Position numbers and translations under genes: made by a program. The notes beneath the pieces were generated by a model that saw only the letters and a list, made by a program, of their open reading frames with translations, was not told the DNA's origin and did no database searches. Below, in pieces: positions 22,270 to 29,476 of a DNA stretch of 37,152 nt. The DNA lies in NCBI GenBank assembly GCA_021153265.1, contig JAGKTU010000008.1, forward strand, positions 1-37,152, in the 5' to 3' direction. The first letter of the stretch is position 1; each line of letters begins with the position of its first letter. Source of the stretch: Clostridia bacterium (GTDB lineage Bacteria; Bacillota; Clostridia; Oscillospirales; Oscillospiraceae).

Positions 22270-22305
22270 AAATATAAAAAGAGGAAGGCCGAAGCCTTCC
22301 TCTTT
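22270..22305 (-). terminator. Intra-operon terminator after the BMP lipoprotein gene
   Basis: A perfect 12-bp stem AAAGAGGAAGGC/GCCTTCCTCTTT (22278-22289 with 22294-22305, loop CGAA) continues on the minus strand into a U-rich tract. It probably keeps the lipoprotein more abundant than the transporter core. Confidence 0.85.
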
Positions 22306-22319
22306 AAAAACAAGCGAAA

Positions 22320-23459
22320 TTACTTGACGGGAACCACGGTGACATGAGCGGTGGACTCGGGATACTCGACAGTGGTGTCGTCGATCTCGACCTTACCGGA
22401 GACGATGTCAGCGAACAGAGCCTCGTACTCCTCAACAGTCCAGCCTTCCAGAGACCAGGTAGCGGTGGGCAGGCCGACAGCCTTGTCGGTGGCGCCCAGA
22501 GTAGCCAGAGAGCCGCCGATCTCGCTCCAAGTGCCGTCGTAGTTCTTGGAGATAGCCCAGACGGTAGCCTCTGCCAGGCCCTTCATAGCGGAAGTGATGA
22601 CGGTTGCGGACTGGGAAGACTGGTCGACGTCAACGCCGATGACCTTTGCGTCCTCAGCAGCAGCGGCTGCGGAGATGGAAGCGAACATAGAGCCGCCGCA
22701 GGCGAAGATAGCCTCGGTGCCGTTCTGATACCAGCCGGAAGCCATGGTCTGCAGTTCGCTGGAAGCCTGGAAGCTACCACCGTACAGCCAGGAGTACTTG
22801 ACCTCGACGTTCACGTTCTTAGCAGCTGCAGCAGCCTCAGCGCCCTGCACGAAGCCGTAGCCGTAACGGCAGCAAGCGGGGTTAGTGCCTGCACCGCCGC
22901 CGGAGAAGCCCAGCTTGGTGTAGCCGTCCATGACAGCAGCGTAGCCAGCCAGATAACCAGCCTGCTCTTCACGGAAAGCGATAGCAGCAACGTTGGTCAG
23001 AACGGTGCCATCTTCGGTGGCGAGGGGCCAACCGTCGATGAAGATGAACTTAACGTCGGGGTAAGCCTGAGCAGCCTCGATCAGAGCGTTGCCCTGCATG
23101 AAACCTGCAGCAACCACGACCTCAGCGCCATTGTCGCAAGCCAGCTTCATAGCGTCGGCGCGGTCGCCGTCGGTAGCCTGGTCGCCGTTGGCGGGCTGAT
23201 AGTACTTGTAGGACTTGTTGTTGTCGTTTGCGAACAGCTTAACGCCGTTGTAGGTGCCTTCGTTGAAGCCCTGATCCTTCAGTGCGCCAACGTCGGTGAT
23301 GAATGCGATCTGATACTTGCCGTCAGCAGAGGTCATCTCGTCAGCGATTGCATCAGCAGGATTGCCGGCAACTTCCTCGCCCTTGCCCTTGCCGCCGCAG
23401 CCGGCGAACAGGGACAGAACCATGACCAGAGCCAGCAGCAGAGCCAGAGTCTTTTTCAT
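22320..23459 (-). CDS. BMP-family nucleoside-binding lipoprotein (BmpA/PnrA/NupN-like)
   Basis: 379 aa. The extracellular substrate-binding protein of the ABC importer. A signal peptide ends in the lipobox LFAGC with lipidated Cys21, followed by a Gly/Lys/Glu linker. BMP-domain features are YQIAFITDVGALKDQGFNEGTY, the VVVAAGF block and GFSGG. GGAGG lies 8 nt before the ATG. The 143-bp gap to cdd (23460-23602) holds a weak promoter candidate, TTGATT with GACAAT about 17 bp on, but nothing decisive. Purine nucleoside ligands are inferred from PnrA. Confidence 0.95.
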   Translation of the reverse strand: MKKTLALLLALVMVLSLFAGCGGKGKGEEVAGNPADAIADEMTSADGKYQIAFITDVGALKDQGFNEGTYNGVKLFANDNNKSYKYYQPANGDQATDGDRADAMKLACDNGAEVVVAAGFMQGNALIEAAQAYPDVKFIFIDGWPLATEDGTVLTNVAAIAFREEQAGYLAGYAAVMDGYTKLGFSGGGAGTNPACCRYGYGFVQGAEAAAAAKNVNVEVKYSWLYGGSFQASSELQTMASGWYQNGTEAIFACGGSMFASISAAAAAEDAKVIGVDVDQSSQSATVITSAMKGLAEATVWAISKNYDGTWSEIGGSLATLGATDKAVGLPTATWSLEGWTVEEYEALFADIVSGKVEIDDTTVEYPESTAHVTVVPVK

Positions 23460-23602
23460 GTTTCATTCCTCCATAAATTTATCTGTTTGGGTATTGAATA
23501 CCTGCCTTATTGTCGCATATTCCATCGAAAAAATCAACACACGTTGAGAAGATTTGTAGGTTATTACAAGATGCTTCTATCTTTTTCGGGCATTTTCCCG
23601 TG

Positions 23603-24013
23603 TCAGGCCATGTGTTTTTTTGCTGAAAAGCTGTGGGGCAAAATCTCAGAAAGGGTGTGGGACTCATACTTGCCGCCTGCATCCACCATGTAGATCACGA
23701 AATCATCATCGCAGAACTCCCGCATGACCTGACGGCACACGCCGCAGGGCGGGAAGGGGCCGGTGATGACGCCATCCTTGCCGCCGCAGACGGCGATGGC
23801 GGTGAAGTCACGGTAACCGTCGTAAACGGCCTTGAAAAAGGCGGTGCGCTCGGCGCAGTTCGTCGGGCCGTAGGCAGCATTTTCGATGTTGCAGCCCTGA
23901 TACACCGTGCCGTCGGCGCACAGCAGAGCGGCGCCGACTTTGTAGCCGGAATAGGGCACGTAGGCGTGGGACATGGCTTCAATGGCCAGTTCGCAGAGTT
24001 TTTCCGGGGTCAT
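23603..24013 (-). CDS. cdd: Cytidine deaminase
   Basis: 136 aa, the normal length for the small tetrameric form. Deaminates cytidine and deoxycytidine to uridine and deoxyuridine. Zinc ligands and catalytic Glu lie in NCAERTAFF (Cys53, Glu55) and PPCGVCRQ (Cys90, Cys93); the substrate block NIENAAYGPTNCAE is intact. The ATG overlaps the deoB stop by 4 bp. It feeds uridine towards phosphorolysis and uracil towards upp. Confidence 0.97.
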   Translation of the reverse strand: MTPEKLCELAIEAMSHAYVPYSGYKVGAALLCADGTVYQGCNIENAAYGPTNCAERTAFFKAVYDGYRDFTAIAVCGGKDGVITGPFPPCGVCRQVMREFCDDDFVIYMVDAGGKYESHTLSEILPHSFSAKKHMA

Positions 24014-25179
24014 TTGGCAACCTCCTTTGCAAAGCTCTTGCCGGGGGTGGTGTATTCCACACCCAGAAGCTCGGTGACGGTGGCGGCGATGTCGCAGAAG
24101 CCCTCCCGGGTGCCGAGGCCCACAGGCTTCACGCCCTTGCCGAGGATCAGCAGGGGGACATACTCACGGGTGTGGTCGGTGGTGGCGGTGTAGGCGGGAT
24201 CGCAGCCGTGGTCGGCGGTGATCATCACGATATCCTCGTCACCCAGTTTTGCCATCAGCTCCGGCAGCCATGCGTCGAACTCGCTGAGCGCCTTGGCGTA
24301 GCCGTCGATGTCCCGGCGGTGACCGTAGACCATGTCGAAATCCACCAGATTCACGAAGCACAGGCCGGTAAAGTCCTGATCCGCATAATGGAGGGTGTGC
24401 TCCATGCCGTGGGCGTTGCTCTTGTTGTAGACATGCTCGGTGGTGCCGATGCCGGCGAAAATATCATGGATCTTGCCCACGCCGATGGAGGCAAGGCCCT
24501 TGGCCTTGATGGCGTCCAGCATGGTCTCCGACGCAGGCTCCAAGGAGTAATCGTGGCGGTTGGAGGTGCGCTTGAAGCCGTTTTCCTTGTCCCCTACGAA
24601 GGGCCGGGCGATGACACGGCCCACGCCGTGCTTACCTCTAAGGATATTCCGGGCCTTATGGCAGGCGTCATACAGCTCCTCCAGAGGGACTTTTTCCTCG
24701 TGGGCGGCAACTTGAAAAACGGAGTCGGCGGAGGTATAGACGATCCATTTGCCGGTGTCGAGATGAGCCTCGCCGTAATCCCGGATCACGTCGGTGCCGG
24801 AATAGGGCAGGTTACACAGGCAGCCCCGGCCGGTGGCCGCTTCAAAGGCATCCAGAACCTCCTGAGGGAAGCCGTTGGGATAGGTGGGCAGGGGGTTCGC
24901 TGACACAAGGCCGGCGATCTCCCAGTGGCCGATGGTGGTATCCTTACCTTGGGATGCCTCCCGAAGCCGGGCGTACGCGCCGGTGGGGGCGTCGGCCTTG
25001 GGCAGGCAGGTCACGCCCTCGATATTGCCGAGACCTGCGGCGATCATATTGGGGATATTCAGATGGGGCGATGTGGCGCAGGCGGCGAGGGTGTTCACGC
25101 CTACGTCGCCAAAACTCTCGCTGTCCGGCATGGCGCCGATGCCGAAGGAATCGAGGACGATCAAAAAGATACGTTTCAT
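24010..25179 (-). CDS. deoB: Phosphopentomutase
   Basis: 389 aa, normal length. Interconverts (deoxy)ribose 1-phosphate and 5-phosphate, joining nucleoside phosphorolysis to DeoC and the pentose pathway. It belongs to the alkaline-phosphatase metalloenzyme superfamily: the N-terminal metal and phosphothreonine region reads VLDSFGIGAMPDSESFGD, and the C-terminal metal site reads ITADHGCDP followed by TDHTREYVPLL. The ATG at 25179 is chosen over a GTG at 25188 because AAGGTGA is correctly spaced for it. Confidence 0.97.
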   Translation of the reverse strand: MKRIFLIVLDSFGIGAMPDSESFGDVGVNTLAACATSPHLNIPNMIAAGLGNIEGVTCLPKADAPTGAYARLREASQGKDTTIGHWEIAGLVSANPLPTYPNGFPQEVLDAFEAATGRGCLCNLPYSGTDVIRDYGEAHLDTGKWIVYTSADSVFQVAAHEEKVPLEELYDACHKARNILRGKHGVGRVIARPFVGDKENGFKRTSNRHDYSLEPASETMLDAIKAKGLASIGVGKIHDIFAGIGTTEHVYNKSNAHGMEHTLHYADQDFTGLCFVNLVDFDMVYGHRRDIDGYAKALSEFDAWLPELMAKLGDEDIVMITADHGCDPAYTATTDHTREYVPLLILGKGVKPVGLGTREGFCDIAATVTELLGVEYTTPGKSFAKEVAK

Positions 25180-25194
25180 GTTTTTCACCTTACC

Positions 25195-25812
25195 TTATCT
25201 TCTGGTCAAATTAACTGCGTGCGGAAACAGGCGGCTGAGTTTCTCTGCTCGTTCCGGGGTATATTCCAGCCAAAGTCCCTCTCCTTCTTCCAAATGCATT
25301 GCCGTCATTTTTGAATTGACATATGCATCGACAAGCTCTGCAATATCTCCTTTTCCGGACGCCACAGGGGAATACTGCAAATGGAACTCATCTGCGCTTT
25401 GTATTGCAATTTTTCCCACACTTTGTATGTGCTCCGGTGTCTGTGTGGATAATACAATAATCTCCGGTTTCCATTCGCGCCATCTGCCTCCATTGGGCTG
25501 CACAACACCAGAAATCAATGTTTTGATTTGTGAATGAGCAATCCGTTTCAGTGTGCGTCTTCCCAACATGAGCCGCACTTCGTCCTGTGCAATCTCGATC
25601 CGCCGCAGGAAACACAAGATCATGGATATTCCAAACAGAACTACAATTACGCCAACAGCAAGCGCAGCAATTCCAATATATCTGTGTCTAAGTATTTCGA
25701 ACAGTCCTACCCCAACAGGAACAGCACCCGCTATTGCCATGAATGAATAAGCAGCATACCATTTGTTTTCTTCCATCTGCACAAACGAAATGGGTGCATC
25801 TGTTTTTTTCAT
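25195..25812 (-). CDS. Small two-helix membrane protein of unknown function
   Basis: 205 aa. No family recognised. Two hydrophobic helices (about 20-40 and 45-68) form a hairpin; the rest is cytosolic and begins RRIEIAQDEVRLMLGRRTLKRIAHSQIKTLI, which looks like a bacterial PH-type domain in layout. GGAGGG lies just before the ATG at 25812. It lies between deoD and deoB in the salvage operon, but its DNA is clearly more AT-rich than its neighbours and its codon choice differs, which hints at later insertion. A 20-bp hairpin lies upstream. Confidence 0.7.
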   Translation of the reverse strand: MKKTDAPISFVQMEENKWYAAYSFMAIAGAVPVGVGLFEILRHRYIGIAALAVGVIVVLFGISMILCFLRRIEIAQDEVRLMLGRRTLKRIAHSQIKTLISGVVQPNGGRWREWKPEIIVLSTQTPEHIQSVGKIAIQSADEFHLQYSPVASGKGDIAELVDAYVNSKMTAMHLEEGEGLWLEYTPERAEKLSRLFPHAVNLTRR

Positions 25813-25841
25813 AGTACCCTCCAATATGATTGGACACAGGA

Positions 25842-25876
25842 ACGCAAGGGAGGGTCAAGACCCTCCCCCACTGCGT
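25842..25876. repeat. Intergenic hairpin between deoD and the membrane protein gene
   Basis: GGGAGGGTC/GACCCTCCC (25848-25856 with 25859-25867, loop AA) is extended by an outer ACGCA/TGCGT stem. On the minus strand there is no U-tract, so it is more likely an mRNA-stabilising or processing hairpin than a terminator. Confidence 0.6.
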
Positions 25877-25884
25877 AAATACTT

Positions 25885-26637
25885 TTACTTGTTCTCCATA
25901 GCCACGGCTACGTCCAGAGCAACCTTCATCATGGTGGTGAAAGCGGTCTGGCGCTCGTGAGCGGTGGTCTCCACGCCCTTGAGGACATGGTCGGAAATGG
26001 TGCAGATGCAAAGGCCGCGCTTGCCGTAACGGGCGGCGTTCATGTACAGGGCGGCGGCTTCCATCTCCAGAGCCATGACGCCCATCTTCTTAAGGCCATA
26101 CACGCTGTCCAGACCCTCGGGAACACCCGCATGGTCGCCGTAGAACACGTCGGAGGAGTTGACGTTGCCCACATGGTAGGTGGCGCCCGCGGCTTCGGCA
26201 GCCTTGACGGCTTCGCTCACCAGCTCCCAGGAGCCGATGGGGGCGAAGGTGCCGGGGAGGTGGAACTGGTTCTGCCAGTTGGAGTCGGTGCAGGCACCCT
26301 GGGCGATGACCAGATCATACAGGTTAATGTGATCCTGAATAGAGCCGGCGGAGCCAACGCGGATGATGTTTTCCACGTCGAAGAAGTTAAACAGCTCGTG
26401 GGAATAGATGCCGATGGCGGGCATGCCCATGCCGGAGGCCATGACGGAGACCTTCACACCCTTGTAGTAGCCGGTGTAACCATTGACACCGCGGACATTG
26501 TTGACGAGGACGGGATTTTCAAAGAAATTCTCAGCGATGAACTTGGCGCGCAGAGGGTCGCCGGGCATCAGAACGGTCTTGCCGAAGCCGATGTCGTTCT
26601 GGACGTTGATGTGGGGCGTGGTACGGAAGTTGGACAT
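25885..26637 (-). CDS. deoD: Purine nucleoside phosphorylase, DeoD type
   Basis: 250 aa, slightly longer than the Escherichia coli enzyme (239). Phosphorolyses purine (deoxy)nucleosides to base and pentose 1-phosphate. NP-I family features are VLMPGDPLRAKFIAENF, VNNVRGVNGYTG, the IIRVGSAGSI block, VMALEMEAAALY with the ribose-binding Glu, and the catalytic Asp in TISDHV. The ATG at 26637 is preceded by AGGAGG at 8 nt; upstream in-frame residues overlap the end of deoC. The product pentose 1-phosphate passes to DeoB. Confidence 0.97.
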   Translation of the reverse strand: MSNFRTTPHINVQNDIGFGKTVLMPGDPLRAKFIAENFFENPVLVNNVRGVNGYTGYYKGVKVSVMASGMGMPAIGIYSHELFNFFDVENIIRVGSAGSIQDHINLYDLVIAQGACTDSNWQNQFHLPGTFAPIGSWELVSEAVKAAEAAGATYHVGNVNSSDVFYGDHAGVPEGLDSVYGLKKMGVMALEMEAAALYMNAARYGKRGLCICTISDHVLKGVETTAHERQTAFTTMMKVALDVAVAMENK

Positions 26638-26657
26638 TTTGGTTTCCTCCTGTTCCA

Positions 26658-27326
26658 TTAATAGGTGCCGTCGTTGGCAAGACCCTTGGCGATCTTGACG
26701 ATGCGGGAAGTACCCAGACGGTCTGCACCCAGAGAAATGAACTTCTCAGCATCCTCGATGCTGGAGATGCCGCCTGCGGCCTTGATCTTCACATGGGGGG
26801 CGACGTTTTTCGCAAACAGCTCCACATCGGCGAAGGTGGCGCCGGCCTTACTAAAGCCGGTGGAGGTCTTGATATAGTCCGCGCCGGAGTCGGAGACGCA
26901 CTTGCAGAGGGCAATCTTCTCGTCATCGGTTAAGAGGCAGGTCTCGATGATGACCTTCAGGATCTTATCGCCGCAGGAAGCCTTGATGGCGGCGATCTCC
27001 TTGGTGATCTCTTCCCACTTGCCGTCCTTGGCCCAGCCGATATTGATGACCATATCCACTTCGTCGGCGCCGTTTTCGATGGCGTCGGCAGCCATGAAGC
27101 ACTTGGCCTTGGTGGTGGCGTAGCCGTTGGGGAAGCCGATGACGGTGCAGATGGCGAGGCGGTCGCCCACATATTCCTTGGCCTGCTTGACGTAGGCAGC
27201 GGGGATGCAGACGGAGGCGGTGGCATACTTCATACCATCGTCGCAGATGGCCTTGATCTCAGTCCAAGTGGCGGTCTGACCCAGCAGTGTGTGGTCGCAG
27301 CGCGCGAGAATATCTTTCAGTTCCAT
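26658..27326 (-). CDS. deoC: Deoxyribose-phosphate aldolase
   Basis: 222 aa. A class I aldolase that splits deoxyribose 5-phosphate to glyceraldehyde 3-phosphate and acetaldehyde, letting the cell burn deoxynucleosides. The Schiff-base lysine is in GADYIKTSTGF (about Lys153), with the second lysine in VKIKAAGGI and the acidic relay in ADEVDMV. The C-terminal GADRLGTSR phosphate-binding block is intact. The ATG at 27326 has AAGGAG upstream and MELKDILARCDHTLL is the family start; an in-frame extension upstream would run inside tdk on another frame. Confidence 0.97.
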   Translation of the reverse strand: MELKDILARCDHTLLGQTATWTEIKAICDDGMKYATASVCIPAAYVKQAKEYVGDRLAICTVIGFPNGYATTKAKCFMAADAIENGADEVDMVINIGWAKDGKWEEITKEIAAIKASCGDKILKVIIETCLLTDDEKIALCKCVSDSGADYIKTSTGFSKAGATFADVELFAKNVAPHVKIKAAGGISSIEDAEKFISLGADRLGTSRIVKIAKGLANDGTY

Positions 27327-27345
27327 TATATATTTCTCCTTTACG

Positions 27346-27948
27346 TTAATTCTGTCCGTGAAGTTTGATTTTCTTATGTTCCCGGATGCCCTGAACGTAG
27401 CACCGGTGGCACATGGCGATGTAGCTGTCGTTGCCGCCGAGCACCACCTGAGCGCCCTCGGTGACGATATAACCGCCACTGATTCGGGCGTTGACGGTGG
27501 CTTTCGCGCCGCAGTCGCAGATGGTCTTGATCTCCTGAATGGTGTCCGCCACTTCCATGAGCCGGCGGCTGCCGGGGAACAGGTGGGTCTGGAAGTCGGT
27601 GCGCAGACCGAAGCACATGACGGGGATATTGCATTCGTCCACGATCATGCGCAGCTGATCGATCTGTTTTTCCGTCAGGAACTGGCACTCGTCCACGATG
27701 ATCACGTCGCATTTGCGGATGCGCTTGCCCAAAAACCGGGCGTAAATATCCGTCTCCGGAGGGATCACATCTACCGTTGCCTCCAGACCGATGCGGCTGC
27801 GAAGCAGCTGGACGCCGTCCCGGGTGTCGGCGCTGGGTTTGATGAGCCAGACACTCATGTCGTTTTCTTCGTAATTGTATTTGGTGATCAGCGCCTGGGC
27901 GGTTTTGCTGGAACCCATTGCGCCATATTTGAAGTATAGCTTGGCCAT
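27346..27948 (-). CDS. tdk: Thymidine kinase (type II)
   Basis: 200 aa. Phosphorylates thymidine to dTMP with ATP. The P-loop reads GAMGSSKT (9-16), with Ser in place of the last glycine of GxxxxGK(S/T). The catalytic region VIIVDECQFL is intact, and the lasso-domain zinc site is CDCGAK with CHRCY. The ATG at 27948 is 8 nt after AGGAG. It is the first gene of the salvage block with a good promoter; gaps to the following genes are about 20 bp, consistent with a long operon. Confidence 0.95.
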   Translation of the reverse strand: MAKLYFKYGAMGSSKTAQALITKYNYEENDMSVWLIKPSADTRDGVQLLRSRIGLEATVDVIPPETDIYARFLGKRIRKCDVIIVDECQFLTEKQIDQLRMIVDECNIPVMCFGLRTDFQTHLFPGSRRLMEVADTIQEIKTICDCGAKATVNARISGGYIVTEGAQVVLGGNDSYIAMCHRCYVQGIREHKKIKLHGQN

Positions 27949-27978
27949 TTTTGGTACTCCTCTCGTCTCGCTTTTATC

Positions 27979-28007
27979 ATTGTACCAAACGGATGGCAAT
28001 TATGCAA
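27979..28007 (-). promoter_or_regulatory. Promoter of the nucleoside salvage operon
   Basis: Minus strand TTGCAT (28002-28007), 17 bp, TACAAT (27979-27984), about 31 nt upstream of the tdk start. Confidence 0.78.
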
Positions 28008-28041
28008 CACATTTCTTGGTGGATATCAACAAGGGCAGCCT

Positions 28042-28071
28042 AAAAAAGCAGGGCAGCTTTCGCTGCCCTGC
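28042..28071 (-). terminator. Rho-independent terminator of the dicarboxylate symporter gene
   Basis: A perfect 10-bp stem GCAGGGCAGC/GCTGCCCTGC (28048-28057 with 28062-28071) is followed on the minus strand by six U residues. Confidence 0.9.
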
Positions 28072-28084
28072 CGATATGTAAGCA

Positions 28085-29350
28085 TTACTTCTTTTTCTGC
28101 TGCTTTTTCAGCCAATTCTTGCCGTCGACGAATCGGGCTACGATGTAGCTGACCACATAGTCGCCGGCTGCGTTGACCATGGTGGCGGGAGGGTCAACCA
28201 GATTGCCCAGCGCGATGGCGATGGGATAGGCGATGGCCATCTGGTCGGGGAAGAAGATGGTGCAAAGCACCAGTTCACCGGTGCCGCCGCCGCCGGGGAT
28301 GCCGGACATGGCAACGGAGGAGAAAATGGCCACGATGATAGCCAGAATTGCCTCGCCGGTGCCGAAATCCTTGCCGAAAATGCCGAACAGGAATGCGACC
28401 TTGACAATGGCAGCCATGGCGGAGCCGTCCATGTGCATGGTAGCGCCCAGAGGCAGCACGATGTTGGATACGTCCTTGCTGATTCCGGTGGCTTCTGCCT
28501 CCTCCATGTTGGTGGGGATGGTGGCGACGGAAGAGCAGGTGCCGAAGGACACCGCCGCAGGCTTAAACAGGTGCTTGAACATGACTTTCACTGCGCCCTT
28601 GCCGCCACCGAACCGGGCATAAATGGGGAAGAACACAAACATGTAGGCAAAGCACAGGCCGTAGTAGAGGATCAGGGTGCGGCTGTAGTCGCCGATGAGG
28701 GTGGGGCCGTAGGTGGCGACCAGCGTGGCGAAGAAACCGAAGAAGCCGATGGGGGCGTAGTAGGAGATGATCTTCACCACATTCATGATGCAGCCGGTGA
28801 GGTCAGCCAAAAGCTTGGCAGTCATGGTCTTCTTGCCGCCGGACATCTGGATGCCGAAACCGCAGAGGATGGCAAAGACGATCAGCGGCAGAATAGCACG
28901 GCGGCTCCACAGCTCCAGGAAGTCGGGCTTGGTGAAGAAGTTGATCACCATGTCCGCAAGGCCCAGAGTCTCACCGATCTCGCCGGGGGTCTTCTCGTAC
29001 TGACCCTGAACCAGGGGGAAGATGCGGCAGACGATGTACATGATGACGGCAGCGATGCCGGCGGTGACCAGGAAGGTACCTACGGTGACGCCCATGATCT
29101 TGCCGGCCTTCTTCATGGAGTCCATGTTGGCGATGGCGGAGCAGATGGAGCAGAACACCATGGGGACGACGATACAGAACATCAGATTGATGAACACCGT
29201 GCCCAGAGGCTCCAGCACTGTGGCGCCGGCGCTGATCAGGTTGCCGTCAGCATCCTTCACCGTGGGGAAAATGGCACCCACCACGCAGCCGGCGATGATG
29301 CCCAGCAGCATGGTAATGATGAAACCGTAATTTTTCAGGATTTTTTTCAT
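28085..29350 (-). CDS. Dicarboxylate/amino acid:cation symporter (DAACS family)
   Basis: 421 aa. A glutamate-transporter-fold secondary carrier driven by Na+ or H+. About eight helices plus two re-entrant hairpins; the family motifs are the serine/glycine-rich FGTCSSVATIPTNMEEAE, HMDGSAM in place of the usual NxDG region, and GIPGGGGTGELVLC. Likely substrates are dicarboxylates, glutamate or serine/threonine; the sequence alone does not decide. GGAGG lies 7 nt before the ATG. It is monocistronic, with a terminator on each side. Confidence 0.92.
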   Translation of the reverse strand: MKKILKNYGFIITMLLGIIAGCVVGAIFPTVKDADGNLISAGATVLEPLGTVFINLMFCIVVPMVFCSICSAIANMDSMKKAGKIMGVTVGTFLVTAGIAAVIMYIVCRIFPLVQGQYEKTPGEIGETLGLADMVINFFTKPDFLELWSRRAILPLIVFAILCGFGIQMSGGKKTMTAKLLADLTGCIMNVVKIISYYAPIGFFGFFATLVATYGPTLIGDYSRTLILYYGLCFAYMFVFFPIYARFGGGKGAVKVMFKHLFKPAAVSFGTCSSVATIPTNMEEAEATGISKDVSNIVLPLGATMHMDGSAMAAIVKVAFLFGIFGKDFGTGEAILAIIVAIFSSVAMSGIPGGGGTGELVLCTIFFPDQMAIAYPIAIALGNLVDPPATMVNAAGDYVVSYIVARFVDGKNWLKKQQKKK

Positions 29351-29432
29351 ATGTTATCCTCCGTATTTGGGGTTATGGCTATTATAAGCGGAAAGCCGGG
29401 GATTTGCAACATTTTCTTTGCCGCTTCGCAAA

Positions 29433-29462
29433 CAGTGCCTGCCGGGATCCCGGCAGGCACTG
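29433..29462 (-). terminator. Strong palindrome after glgB, probable terminator
   Basis: A perfect 30-bp palindrome (29433-29462) follows the glgB stop by 14 bp. The downstream minus-strand sequence has only a short U-run (UUUGCG), so termination may be partial. Confidence 0.65.
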
Positions 29463-29476
29463 ACTGATCTATGGGA

